A stretch of DNA of 64,000 nucleotides from CAIUGU01 sp040080215 (GTDB taxonomy: Bacteria; Pseudomonadota; Gammaproteobacteria; Steroidobacterales; Steroidobacteraceae). The notes beneath the pieces were generated by a model. It was given only the letters and a program-made list of their open reading frames with translations. It was not told the DNA's origin and ran no database searches. Below, piece by piece: positions 51,323 to 59,706 of this stretch (within the stretch, counting starts at the first letter, position 1; each line of letters opens with the position of its first letter). The position numbers and the translations under genes are program-made. The stretch lies in assembly GCA_040080215.1 (NCBI GenBank), contig JBEBIT010000011.1:5374-69373 (forward strand). The letters are read 5' to 3'.

Positions 51323-53506
51323 TCAACGAGCGGGTGTCGCCGCCTTGGAAACGTACCTTCCTCCCATGCTTTGCAGGTCACCGACGATCTGCGTGGCTTC
51401 CGTGAGCAATGCGTCGCGGGCCTCATCGGCCGGAACGGCTTCCAGCTTGGCAATTGTCGGCAAGCCGAGCGCCTGGCGACGGGTGTTCTCGCGGGCCAGC
51501 CGTTCCTTCTGCAGCGTTTCACGCTCGGCAATCCGTGTCTTCAGGTTTAGCGAGACTGACTTCTCCGCACGCTCGTGCTCGTAGGCGTCGATCTCATGGA
51601 CCAGGAACTGGAAGTCGGCGTCCTTCGCAATGCGCTGGTCGTGTTCCGTGGACAGTTGCGAGAACGCCTGTTTGAAGTTGGCGTCCTTGCCGAAGGTCGC
51701 CGGACGGATGCGGTCCCAGGGCAGGGCGCTCTCGCGGGTGCTCTCGCCGACTTCCTCGGTGCTGATGGCGGACGGCAACTGGATATCCGGCAGCACGCCG
51801 CGGTGCTGGGTGCTCTCGCCCGTCACGCGGTAGAACTTGCCGATGGTGACCGTGAGCTGGCCGAAGCCGGGCTCCGATCCCAATGCGTAGCGGTCGAGCG
51901 GATACAGGTTCTGTACCGTCCCCTTGCCGTAGGTCTGCTGGCCGACCACGAGGCCGCGGCCGTAGTCCTGGATCGCGGCTGCGAAGATCTCGGACGCCGA
52001 CGCGCTGAAGCGGTCCACCAGAACAGCCATCGGGCCATCCCAGGCGACATCAGGCTCCGGGTCATCCAGCACCTCGATGCGTCCACCGGTTTCCCGGAGC
52101 TGCACCACGGGGCCGGATGGGATGAACAGGCCCGTGAGTCCCTGTGCTTCGGTCAGGTGACCACCGCCGTTGCCGCGCAAGTCCATCACGAGACCGTCGA
52201 TCTTCTCTTTCTTGAGTTCCTCGATGAGGCGACGCACATCCTTGGTCGTGCTCTTGTAGTCCTTCTCGCCGTTCGAGCGGGCATCGAAGTCCTGGTAGAA
52301 GCTCGGCACGTTGATCACGCCGATCGTCAGCTCCCGGTCGCCGTGCTTGATCTTGCGGACTTCCTTCTTGGCGGCCTGGCCTTCCAGGGTCACCTTGTTG
52401 CGCGTGAATTCGATGATCTTCTCGCCAGAGCCCGGCGCGGCACCCGCAGGCAGCACCTGCAACCGGACGAGCGTGTTCACCTTGCCGCGGATGATCTGGA
52501 CCACATCGTCGAGACGCCAGCCGATGACATCGACGAGCTTGCCGTCCTTGCCTTCGCCGACACTGATGATGCGGTCGTTGATGTTGAGCTGGCCGCTGAT
52601 CGCCGCGGGCCCGCCGGGCAGCACGTTCAGCACGGTGACGTAGTCGTCGACGAGCTGCAGCGAGGCGCCGATGCCCTCGTAGGACAGGCTCATCTGGATC
52701 TTGTACTCCTCGGAATTGCGCGGCGAGAAGTAGCTCGAGTGGGGGTCGAAGACGTGCACGAAGGCGTTCATGAACACTTCGAATGCATCGTCCGTGGTGA
52801 CCTGGTCGGTCCGCTTGACCACGCGCTCGTAGCGCGTCTTCAGCAGGTCGCGCGCTTCGGCCCAGGTCTTGTCGGTGAGCAGCAGCGACAGGGCGTCGTT
52901 CTTGACCCGTTTGCGCCAGATTTCGTCAAGTTCGGCCTTGCTGGCAGCCCAGGGTGCCTTGGCGCGGTCGAACTCGAACGTTTCCTGCACCGAGAAGTCG
53001 GGTTCGGTTTCCAGCAGCTTCAGTGCGTAGTCCATCCGCTCCTTGTTGCGCGTCTGGAAGCGGTTGAAGATCGCGAACGCGGGCTCGACGTTGCCGGACA
53101 GCAGGGCGTCGTCGAGCTGGTACCGGAACCGTTCGAATTCGGCGAGGTCGCTCGCGAGGAAGTAGCTGCGCGACGCGTCCAGTGCCTCGAAGTACCGGTC
53201 GAGCACCAGCGACGACACGGGGTCGTTGACCGGGGATTGCCGGTAGTGCGACCGTTCCATCACGTTGCTGACGAGTTTTGCAACCCGGCGCTGCCGATCG
53301 GTCGGTTCAAGCCCCGCGCTGGCTGCGGCTGCTTCCGCCGTGGAGACCGGCGCTGGCGCGGTGCCGGCCAGGATTGCGCTCAACAGGACGCCCAGGGTGG
53401 CCAGGGCGAGCAATGGCCGTGAGAGCCGGTTCAGGAGAGAACGCCGGCTTGCCCCGGGGGCGGGGGTCGTGGCTCGTGCGTCGCTATTGGAATCCGGCTG
53501 ATACAC
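51323..53506 (-). CDS. prc: Tail-specific protease Prc (S41)
   Basis: A 727-residue periplasmic protease. A transmembrane/signal segment (LLALATLGVLLSAILAGTAP) is followed by a large N-terminal region, a PDZ domain (about 230-320), and the S41 core with catalytic Ser in DRFSASASEIFAAAIQDYGR and Lys in GQQTYGKGTVQ. It cleaves non-polar C-termini, including incompletely processed penicillin-binding proteins. The GTG start at 53506 is preferred because GGAGG lies 8 bases upstream; a longer in-frame ATG reading (53608) has no conserved residues. Confidence 0.92.
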   Translation of the reverse strand: MYQPDSNSDARATTPAPGASRRSLLNRLSRPLLALATLGVLLSAILAGTAPAPVSTAEAAAASAGLEPTDRQRRVAKLVSNVMERSHYRQSPVNDPVSSLVLDRYFEALDASRSYFLASDLAEFERFRYQLDDALLSGNVEPAFAIFNRFQTRNKERMDYALKLLETEPDFSVQETFEFDRAKAPWAASKAELDEIWRKRVKNDALSLLLTDKTWAEARDLLKTRYERVVKRTDQVTTDDAFEVFMNAFVHVFDPHSSYFSPRNSEEYKIQMSLSYEGIGASLQLVDDYVTVLNVLPGGPAAISGQLNINDRIISVGEGKDGKLVDVIGWRLDDVVQIIRGKVNTLVRLQVLPAGAAPGSGEKIIEFTRNKVTLEGQAAKKEVRKIKHGDRELTIGVINVPSFYQDFDARSNGEKDYKSTTKDVRRLIEELKKEKIDGLVMDLRGNGGGHLTEAQGLTGLFIPSGPVVQLRETGGRIEVLDDPEPDVAWDGPMAVLVDRFSASASEIFAAAIQDYGRGLVVGQQTYGKGTVQNLYPLDRYALGSEPGFGQLTVTIGKFYRVTGESTQHRGVLPDIQLPSAISTEEVGESTRESALPWDRIRPATFGKDANFKQAFSQLSTEHDQRIAKDADFQFLVHEIDAYEHERAEKSVSLNLKTRIAERETLQKERLARENTRRQALGLPTIAKLEAVPADEARDALLTEATQIVGDLQSMGGRYVSKAATPAR

Positions 53507-53688
53507 TTGTGCTGCCTCCAACTTCCGTTCCGGCAGTGCCCGGCGCGGGAAGTGAACTCGAAACCCGATACTGTCCCGTAGGCTAGAGAGACGGCCCGTG
53601 CCGATCAAGTGCTACGGCTCATTTAATTTAGGCGGCGTATCCGACTCTTAAGCGGGCGTATCTGCCTCTCGATCGACAGGAGCCTGCC

Positions 53689-53979
53689 TTGCGGCCACTC
53701 GCCGTCCTTATCGCCATCGTCTTCGGATCTTCGGCCGCCATCAGCTTCGGACTGCTTTCAACGCTGATAGTTTTCTTTGTCCTGCGAAACAAGCACCCGG
53801 AGTTCGCCGCCGAGCTGCCGCAGCTGCTGCTAAGCAGCGGAATCGTCCTTGTCATGACGGCTTCCGCCGGGGTGAGCCTTTACTCGACGCTCAGGTCGCT
53901 CCGCTGGCGCGGCGCGGCATTGGGAGCTATGTGCCTGATTATGCTGGGGGGAGGGTTGATTCTCTGGCCCCCCTCTTGA
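53689..53979 (+). CDS. Small membrane protein, unknown function
   Basis: A 96-residue protein with three predicted transmembrane helices (FGSSAAISFGLLSTLIVFFV, LLSSGIVLVMTASAGVSLYS, AALGAMCLIMLGGGLILWPP). The start is TTG with AGGAG 8 bases upstream, which supports that it is expressed. It is divergent from prc. Family not recognised. Confidence 0.6.
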   Translation: MRPLAVLIAIVFGSSAAISFGLLSTLIVFFVLRNKHPEFAAELPQLLLSSGIVLVMTASAGVSLYSTLRSLRWRGAALGAMCLIMLGGGLILWPPS

Positions 53980-53996
53980 GGGGCCTGCAAGCTCGT

Positions 53997-54257
53997 TCAG
54001 CGGCGAGTGACCCGTTCCCAGGCATTGGTCCTCTTGAAGGCGCCGCTGTTGTAGGGATCGAAGCCCGCCGCGTCAGGTTTGGGCTCGGCCGGCGGACTTG
54101 CCTTGGGCTGGGCAGGCCTTGAGCCGGTCGCAAGCGCGGGGTGCGTTCCCGTTGCTTCAGTCGAACGAGCATGCCCCGCGCCCAGTGCTACGGGAGGATG
54201 GGAAGGCGGGTCGTCCGCTTCTTCAGGCCGGATGCCAAAGAGCTTTGCGAAGATCAT
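53997..54257 (-). CDS. Small hypothetical protein with a conserved C-terminal motif
   Basis: An 86-residue protein. The N-terminus starts MIFAKLFGIRPEEADD, the middle is Pro/Ala-rich and disordered, and the C-terminus reads AGFDPYNSGAFKRTNAWERV-TRR. A similar DPYNSG-FDRKNAW ending recurs in small proteobacterial proteins of unknown role. ATG 54257 follows GGGGAAG. Cytoplasmic, with no membrane segment. Confidence 0.6.
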   Translation of the reverse strand: MIFAKLFGIRPEEADDPPSHPPVALGAGHARSTEATGTHPALATGSRPAQPKASPPAEPKPDAAGFDPYNSGAFKRTNAWERVTRR

Positions 54258-54394
54258 GGTCGACTTCCCCGACAACAAGCCGCAACGGGGCCAGCGTGGC
54301 GCGGTATGCGGTCTTCTCTGATGGAAGTGCTCCGCTGGCAGGTCGAGCTAATCTATTCAGTCGTGGCTGTCTTAACTGTGACGGCGCTCACGTC

Positions 54395-54769
54395 TCACAG
54401 CTTGATGGTCGGTTCCCGGCGTTCCCGGGTGCGGCTGGCAGGCGCAGGTTCCCGCTTGTCCTCTGCAGGGGGTGGGGAGGAATTGCCGAAATCCGTGAAG
54501 ATCAGCCTGACTAACTGCACGAGGACGTAGGGTCCGAGCGCGAGTGCCCAGGTTTGCGGCGTTTTGCCCAAGTCCCGGAAGTAGTCGCCATAGAACGATC
54601 CCAGATGTTCGCCCCCGCCGTAGGCCCCAAGGAGCAGGGCGCCCGTCACGTAGATCAGCGCGGGCAGCACGATCAACCCGAAACCGATGAGCCCCACGGC
54701 AAGCCAGGCCTCGAAGCGCCGGAATTGACGGAGGGAAGAGGTCGAAGACGGGTCGCCGGACATGGCCAT
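54395..54769 (-). CDS. Hypothetical membrane protein
   Basis: A 124-residue protein with two hydrophobic helices (AWLAVGLIGFGLIVLPALIY, and TWALALGPYVLVQLVRLIFT) and a charged C-terminus (SRTRERREPTIKL). Unknown function. The start could be any of three nearby in-frame ATGs (54775, 54769, 54763); AGGA is best spaced for 54769. Confidence 0.55.
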   Translation of the reverse strand: MAMSGDPSSTSSLRQFRRFEAWLAVGLIGFGLIVLPALIYVTGALLLGAYGGGEHLGSFYGDYFRDLGKTPQTWALALGPYVLVQLVRLIFTDFGNSSPPPAEDKREPAPASRTRERREPTIKL

Positions 54770-54911
54770 GCGCATCCTGGGGCAAGGGAGGGCGGGTGCT
54801 GGACGGGGAGCATCTTGGCTGCGACTTTTCGGCGCCGCAAGTGCGGCGGTCCCGAAGCACGGCTATGATCCTGCGCCATTCCTTCCAGGTCGACTCGCCA
54901 AGGTACCTTGC

Positions 54912-55886
54912 ATGACCGCTGCCGCCGCTGCCCCTGCCGAATTGCGCACCGCCGTTGTCGGAGTGGGCTACCTGGGTCGCTTCCATGCCCAGAAGTACGC
55001 ATTGGTTCCCGGCAGCCGCCTGGTCGCTGTGGTGGACGCCAGTGGCGAGACCGCGGCGCGCGTCGGTGCCGAGCTGGGGGTACCTGGCTTCAGTGACTAT
55101 CACGAGTTGCTCGGCAAGGTGGACGCCGTCAGCATTGCCGTGCCGACGCCCCATCACTACAGTGTTGCGAGGACCTTCCTCGAGAGCGGTGTCCACGTCC
55201 TGGTGGAAAAGCCGATCACGACGACTGTGGCCGAGGCCCAGGAGCTCGTCGATCTCGCCGCAGCGCGCAAGCTGGTACTGCAGGTCGGGCACCTCGAACG
55301 CTTCAATCCGGCGATCCTCGCGGCCGAGGCGCTGCTCGGTAGGCCGCGCTTCGTCGAGTCGCATCGGTTGGCCCCGTTCAAGCAGCGGGGTACGGATGTG
55401 AGCGTCGTCCTCGACCTCATGATCCACGACATCGACCTGATCCAGACGCTGGTCGGCGCACCGATCGAAAGCATCGATGCAGTCGGCTCCTCCGTGTTTT
55501 CCGATGACCTCGATATCGCGAATGCGCGCATCCGCTTCGTCGGCGGGTGCGTTGCGAACACGACCGCGAGCCGGGTCAGCCTCAAGCAGGAACGCAAGCT
55601 GCGCATCTTCCAGGACGACGCGTATTTCTCCATCGACCTGCAGCAGAAGATCCTGACCGTCATCCGCAAGAAAGACGCGGCTACGCCCGTCGAATCGGCA
55701 GCCCAGGTTGCGATCGAGGAGCAGTCCTTCGATCAGGGCGATGCACTGAAAGTCGAGATCGAAGCATTCCTGCGCGCGATCCGCGAAGGCACGCCACCCG
55801 TCGTCAGCGGCGAAGACGGCCTGCGGGCGCTCGATACGGCGATCCGCATCGCCAAGCTCGTGCAGGCGGGCAACGCCGCAAGCTGA
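54912..55886 (+). CDS. Gfo/Idh/MocA family oxidoreductase
   Basis: A 324-residue NAD(P)-dependent oxidoreductase: Rossmann start AVVGVGYLGRFHAQKYALVP, VAVVDASGE, the VEKPITTTVAEAQEL motif and QVGHLERFNPAILAAEALLG, followed by a C-terminal alpha/beta domain. The substrate is unknown. Family members often act on sugars; VGHLERFNPAIL is shared by many. The start 54912 fits family length; the in-frame extension to 54762 is not conserved. It stands alone, convergent with the protease gene after it. Confidence 0.85.
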   Translation: MTAAAAAPAELRTAVVGVGYLGRFHAQKYALVPGSRLVAVVDASGETAARVGAELGVPGFSDYHELLGKVDAVSIAVPTPHHYSVARTFLESGVHVLVEKPITTTVAEAQELVDLAAARKLVLQVGHLERFNPAILAAEALLGRPRFVESHRLAPFKQRGTDVSVVLDLMIHDIDLIQTLVGAPIESIDAVGSSVFSDDLDIANARIRFVGGCVANTTASRVSLKQERKLRIFQDDAYFSIDLQQKILTVIRKKDAATPVESAAQVAIEEQSFDQGDALKVEIEAFLRAIREGTPPVVSGEDGLRALDTAIRIAKLVQAGNAAS

Positions 55887-55905
55887 GCCTTGCGTGCCGT
55901 AGCAC

Positions 55906-57165
55906 TCAGCGACCGTTGATCAGCGCGGAGCGCTCGAGCGCGCGGACGGGACGGCCGGCCACCTTTGCGGCCAGCGCCTGGAACTGGCTGAGCGAGACTT
56001 CCCCGCGTTGCTTCGCGAATTCCCTGGCAACGTCGTCAAGAGTGCCCTTCCCGCGCGTCGCTTCCTTGATCTCCGTGTCCACGGCGAGCATGACGGTCAC
56101 GGCACGGGCCGTCACGGCGCCCGTGGAGGCACTCACGAACAGGTCCGGCGCGCGCTGCCCGCGCGTGCCCTGCAACGCAGTGGCTTCCTTGAAACGACGC
56201 GCACTGATGCCGCCCGAGCGCCGCAGCAGCTCTATCGAGTAGTACTCCGCGAACCCTTCGACGATCCAGTCGCTCGTCTGGTCGCCGCTGATGCCCATGG
56301 CGACATGCACCAGTTCGTGCAGCAGGGGACTCGTCCTGTTCTCGGTAACCATCGGGCGGTCCGAATGCAGGAACAGGGAGGAAGGTCCGGAGAGGCCGCC
56401 GCGGAACATGGGTTCGCCGGCGCGCACGATCAGCAGTCGTTTCGGGAACGCTGGAAACAGTGCAGTGACGTGCGGCAGGTTCGAGTTCAGGAACGCTAGC
56501 GTGTCCTGCTGGTGCGCGGTGTCGCCGGCGGGCGTGGCCACGACTGCGCTGACGCCTGCAATGGCCGCCTGTCGCGAGCCGATCTTGCCCGCGAGCATCC
56601 AGCCGGTGGGTCGCTCGAACCGCCTCGACGGATCGTCGATGACGTAGCGATGTCCGCCGCGGTCCGGATAGCGGGTGAGGATGGACCAGCCTGGCGGCAG
56701 CGTGAAATGCAGCGTGGTCTCGGCATACAGCCTGGTGGAGGCGAGGCTGCGCACGGGCGGGATCAGCCGGTCCCCGCGGAATACCGCCAACGAGTCCGTC
56801 ATGTAGGAGTCGTTCGTGCCGCCCTTCAGGACGTGATCGACCTTGAAGTCGAAGGCCAGCGTTCCCTTGTCCAGCGGAGGATTCCACACCACGCTGTCGG
56901 TGCCTTTCTCGAGTTCGCCTGTTCCCGAGAAGTTGCGATGGCGCTCGGGATCGATGTTGAACGTGAGCCGGCTCGGGAGTTCCGGACCGGTGAGCGTCAG
57001 CGTGACATGGGCGATGCCGCTCTGCGGGCGCAGCTCGACTTCGTAAGCGGCCGCATAGGTCTTGCGTTTGCTGCTGGCTGCGTCGGCGGGTTCCACGGCG
57101 GCGATGCCGGCCCAGGCCAACCATGCAAGACCGGCCATCCGCCACCACGAAGTATGTCGATTCAT
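55906..57165 (-). CDS. Secreted M1-like metalloprotease homologue
   Basis: A 419-residue protein with a signal peptide (MAGLAWLAWAGIAAVEPADA) and a C-terminal gluzincin-like site: LLHELVHVAMGI, then 15 residues to the Glu in WIVEGFAEYYSIE. The HExxH plus EGFAEYY layout is that of M1/M61-type enzymes, but the spacing (15) is shorter than the usual 18. The N-terminal half has beta-rich character (YEVELRPQSGIAHVTLTLTG). Substrate unknown. Confidence 0.72.
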   Translation of the reverse strand: MNRHTSWWRMAGLAWLAWAGIAAVEPADAASSKRKTYAAAYEVELRPQSGIAHVTLTLTGPELPSRLTFNIDPERHRNFSGTGELEKGTDSVVWNPPLDKGTLAFDFKVDHVLKGGTNDSYMTDSLAVFRGDRLIPPVRSLASTRLYAETTLHFTLPPGWSILTRYPDRGGHRYVIDDPSRRFERPTGWMLAGKIGSRQAAIAGVSAVVATPAGDTAHQQDTLAFLNSNLPHVTALFPAFPKRLLIVRAGEPMFRGGLSGPSSLFLHSDRPMVTENRTSPLLHELVHVAMGISGDQTSDWIVEGFAEYYSIELLRRSGGISARRFKEATALQGTRGQRAPDLFVSASTGAVTARAVTVMLAVDTEIKEATRGKGTLDDVAREFAKQRGEVSLSQFQALAAKVAGRPVRALERSALINGR

Positions 57166-57218
57166 GTGGCAAGTCTACCAGCCGGTCGACGCCCGCAGCG
57201 CTGCGGGGTGACTGCAGG

Positions 57219-57246
57219 CTTGAAATTCGATGCGCGGTCCCTATGT
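57219..57246 (+). promoter_or_regulatory. Sigma-32 heat-shock promoter of hsp20
   Basis: CTTGAAA (57219-57225), a 13-base spacer and CCCTATGT (57239-57246) match the sigma-32 consensus CTTGAAA-N(11-16)-CCCCATNT at all -35 positions and all but one -10 position. It lies about 110 bases before the hsp20 start, the right orientation and distance. Confidence 0.82.
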
Positions 57247-57358
57247 CGAGGGCATGTGAAGTCGCGGCGCATCCGCTTCATGGCCTTTCGGGCTGAAGGG
57301 GCGGTGAGTCGATGGCTTCCAGCCACCACCGTGAATCAACGCTTCGAGGAGGATCGTC

Positions 57359-57802
57359 ATGGCCGCTACCCGCTACGAACCCTGGGACGTGCTGAACCAG
57401 CTGCAGGGTCAGATCAGTCGTATTTTCGAGAACCAGCTGGACAACGGGGGGACCACCTCGGCCGCGACAGCCGACTGGATCCCGCCTGCCGATGTGGAGG
57501 AGTACGCCGATCGCTTCGTGCTCAAGCTCGATTTGCCGGGCGTCAACCTGGCAGCGGTTGACATCACGCTGGATCAGGGAGTGCTCTCGATCAGCGGCCA
57601 GCGCGAGAAGGAAGCGAAATCCAGCGCGGTCGAGCGCAGTCGCACCGAACGCGCCCACGGCCGCTTCCACCGCCGCTTCACGCTGCCGGACACGGTCGAT
57701 GCGGCCAGCGTCACTGCGCAGGGAACCAACGGCGTCCTCGAGGTCGTCATCCCGAAGCAGCCCAAGGCACAGCCCAGGCGGATCGCCATCGTTTCGGGTT
57801 GA
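57359..57802 (+). CDS. Small heat-shock protein Hsp20 (alpha-crystallin)
   Basis: A 147-residue protein with an alpha-crystallin domain (about 40-135): WIPPADVEEYADRFVLKLDL, GVLSISGQREKEAKS, the GRFHRRFTLPDTVDAA motif and ANGVLEVVIPK-like NGVLEVVIPKQPKAQPRRIA. It binds unfolding proteins without ATP. A sigma-32 promoter lies upstream, so it is a genuine heat-shock gene. Confidence 0.94.
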   Translation: MAATRYEPWDVLNQLQGQISRIFENQLDNGGTTSAATADWIPPADVEEYADRFVLKLDLPGVNLAAVDITLDQGVLSISGQREKEAKSSAVERSRTERAHGRFHRRFTLPDTVDAASVTAQGTNGVLEVVIPKQPKAQPRRIAIVSG

Positions 57803-57924
57803 TGCGCAGAGTGTGCCTCTGACTCCATTGCCGGGAGCCCTGCGAGAGCGGGCGCTCCCGGCCGTGGCACCTCGTTGCCATTTACTCGCGACGCCGCCCG
57901 GACTTTCGGGCAATAATCGCGGCA

Positions 57925-58590
57925 ATGAGCGAACACGATTCCCTTGAGCATCTCTTCGAGAACAATCGCCGCTGGGCTGCCGACCAGCTCGCGCGCGATC
58001 CCGACTTCTTCAACAAGCTGACCGGCATCCAGAAGCCCGACTACCTCTGGATCGGCTGTTCCGACTCGCGGGTGCCGGCCAACGAGATCACCGGCCTGCA
58101 GCCCGGTGAGGTCTTCGTCCACCGCAATATCGCCAACGTCGTGGTCCATGCGGACCTCAATTGCCTGTCGGTGCTCCAGTTCGCGGTCGACCAGTTGCAG
58201 GTGCCCCATGTCATCGTCTGCGGCCACTACGGCTGCAGCGGTGTCCGTGCGGCGCTCGACGACATGCGACTCGGGTTGGCGGACAACTGGCTGCGGCACG
58301 TGCAGGACGTGCGCGAGCATCACGGCGCGCTGCTCGATGTGATGGCCACGCCTGACTTGCGAGCCGATCGCCTGTGCGAACTCAACGTGATGGAGCAGGT
58401 CCGGAACGTGTGTCGCACGACGATCGTGGGAGACGCGTGGGCACGGGGCCAGAAGCTCGCCGTGCACGGCTGGGTGTACCGCTTGTCGGATGGTCGCATC
58501 CGCAATCTCGGTGTGACCGCGCGCTCTCCTGACGAGTGCGAGACTCGCTACTTCGAGGCCGTAAAGAGACTCGCCACGCGTTCATCCTGA
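57925..58590 (+). CDS. can: Beta-class carbonic anhydrase
   Basis: A 221-residue zinc enzyme that interconverts CO2 and bicarbonate. It shows the zinc and active-site motifs WIGCSDSRVPANEI (Cys, Asp-Arg) and VCGHYGCSGVRAAL (His, Cys), and LADNWLRHVQDVRE. Length and motifs match the E. coli Can type. It follows hsp20 with a GC-rich hairpin region between. Confidence 0.93.
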   Translation: MSEHDSLEHLFENNRRWAADQLARDPDFFNKLTGIQKPDYLWIGCSDSRVPANEITGLQPGEVFVHRNIANVVVHADLNCLSVLQFAVDQLQVPHVIVCGHYGCSGVRAALDDMRLGLADNWLRHVQDVREHHGALLDVMATPDLRADRLCELNVMEQVRNVCRTTIVGDAWARGQKLAVHGWVYRLSDGRIRNLGVTARSPDECETRYFEAVKRLATRSS

Positions 58591-58696
58591 TTGTCTCCGC
58601 GGAACGACAGGTTTCCGCCTTTCGTTGACACTCCACGCTGCGCTGTGTATTTACCTTTTGCACATCGTTACCGAAAGTGTTGAGGAGGAATGACTC

Positions 58697-59215
58697 ATGG
58701 CATTGTGGAAAGACCCGGCCCCCGCACCGCAGCCGACCGCGGCGCCGCCGCCCCCCAAGGATCTGTTCCCGAAAGAGCCGGAAAAAATGCCCGCCCACGC
58801 CGCACAGCAGGAGTCACCTCGTCGCATGAACCAGAAAACCGACGCCAAGGAATCCATCATCGCCGCCGACCTCACGATCGAAGGCAAGATTGAAGGATCC
58901 GGCCACATCCGCATTGCCGGCTCCTTCAAGGGCGACGTCAACGTACAGGGCAATCTCACGATCGAACAGGGTGCCCGTGTCACGGGCCAGGTCCGCGCGA
59001 GCACCGTGGTCATTGGCGGCACGTTGCAGGGCAATATCGAAGCAGCCTCGCGAGTGGAGCTGCTTGAAACCGGCATCGTCGAAGGCGACGTGAAGGCGGG
59101 TTCGCTCACCGTGGCGGCTGGTTCGCGCATGCGCGGCCAGGTGGCATTCGGCTGGGATGAGAAAGCCGTCAAGGCGGCAGGCATCGTGAGTGCTGGAGGC
59201 GGGTCCGCCACATGA
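58697..59215 (+). CDS. Bactofilin
   Basis: A 172-residue polymer-forming cytoskeletal protein. After a Pro/Lys-rich disordered N-terminus, the bactofilin beta-helix runs from about 55 to 155 (ESIIAADLTIEGKIEGSGHI, GSFKGDVNVQGNLTIEQGAR and GTLQGNIEAASRVELLETGI), made of short repeats. Bactofilins form membrane-linked filaments for cell shape or polar functions. GGAGG lies before the ATG. It overlaps the zinc-ribbon gene by 4 bp. Confidence 0.9.
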   Translation: MALWKDPAPAPQPTAAPPPPKDLFPKEPEKMPAHAAQQESPRRMNQKTDAKESIIAADLTIEGKIEGSGHIRIAGSFKGDVNVQGNLTIEQGARVTGQVRASTVVIGGTLQGNIEAASRVELLETGIVEGDVKAGSLTVAAGSRMRGQVAFGWDEKAVKAAGIVSAGGGSAT

Positions 59216-59568
59216 TGAGCACCGGGCGCTTCGCTGCGCCAGGCAAGACCCGGATCTGTCCGCACTGCAAGGCGACTATTCTCGATAGCGCCAGCGTCTG
59301 CCCAGCCTGCAATCACCACCTCCGGTTCGACCCGGCGGCGCAGGCTGAACGGCGTGCGCAGGCGACCATGGTGCCGCTCAAGGTCGAAGGCACCCTTCGT
59401 CACCAGGAGGGTACCGATCCCTGGGAATACTCGGTCGTGATCTCCGTGCGGAATGAAAGGGGCGAGGAGATCGCCCGCAAGGTCGTCGGTGTGGGTGCCA
59501 TCGACAAGGGCGAGCAGCGCACCTTCACGCTCGCAGTCGAAGTCTTCAAGGGCACGGTTTCGAAGTAG
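59212..59568 (+). CDS. Zinc-ribbon protein coupled to the bactofilin
   Basis: A 118-residue protein with an N-terminal zinc ribbon (ICPHCKATILDSASVCPACN) and a C-terminal beta domain (WEYSVVISVRNERGEEIARK). Unknown function. The ATGATG start overlaps the bactofilin stop, so it is probably translated with it. Its conserved link to bactofilin is inference from overlap only. Confidence 0.7.
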   Translation: MMSTGRFAAPGKTRICPHCKATILDSASVCPACNHHLRFDPAAQAERRAQATMVPLKVEGTLRHQEGTDPWEYSVVISVRNERGEEIARKVVGVGAIDKGEQRTFTLAVEVFKGTVSK

Positions 59569-59706
59569 ACGCCCGCACTCGGGGCAGACTGCCGCAGTCG
59601 ACGGGCGCTGTCCCGGGCCCTCTGTTCGCTCGAAGACGTAACGACGTCCCTTCTATCCGCTAGGATAGCGGCGACCGCACCGGGCGGTTCGCCGGAGTAT
59701 TGCTTC

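Noticed and set aside
51575..53422. Plus-strand frame of 615 codons opposite prc
   Set aside because: Antisense shadow with no domain; the protease is complete on the minus strand with catalytic Ser and Lys.
57826..57862. GC-rich hairpin GCCGGGAGC/GCTCCCGGC after hsp20 as a terminator
   Set aside because: No T-run follows the stem, so it may be only a structural element.
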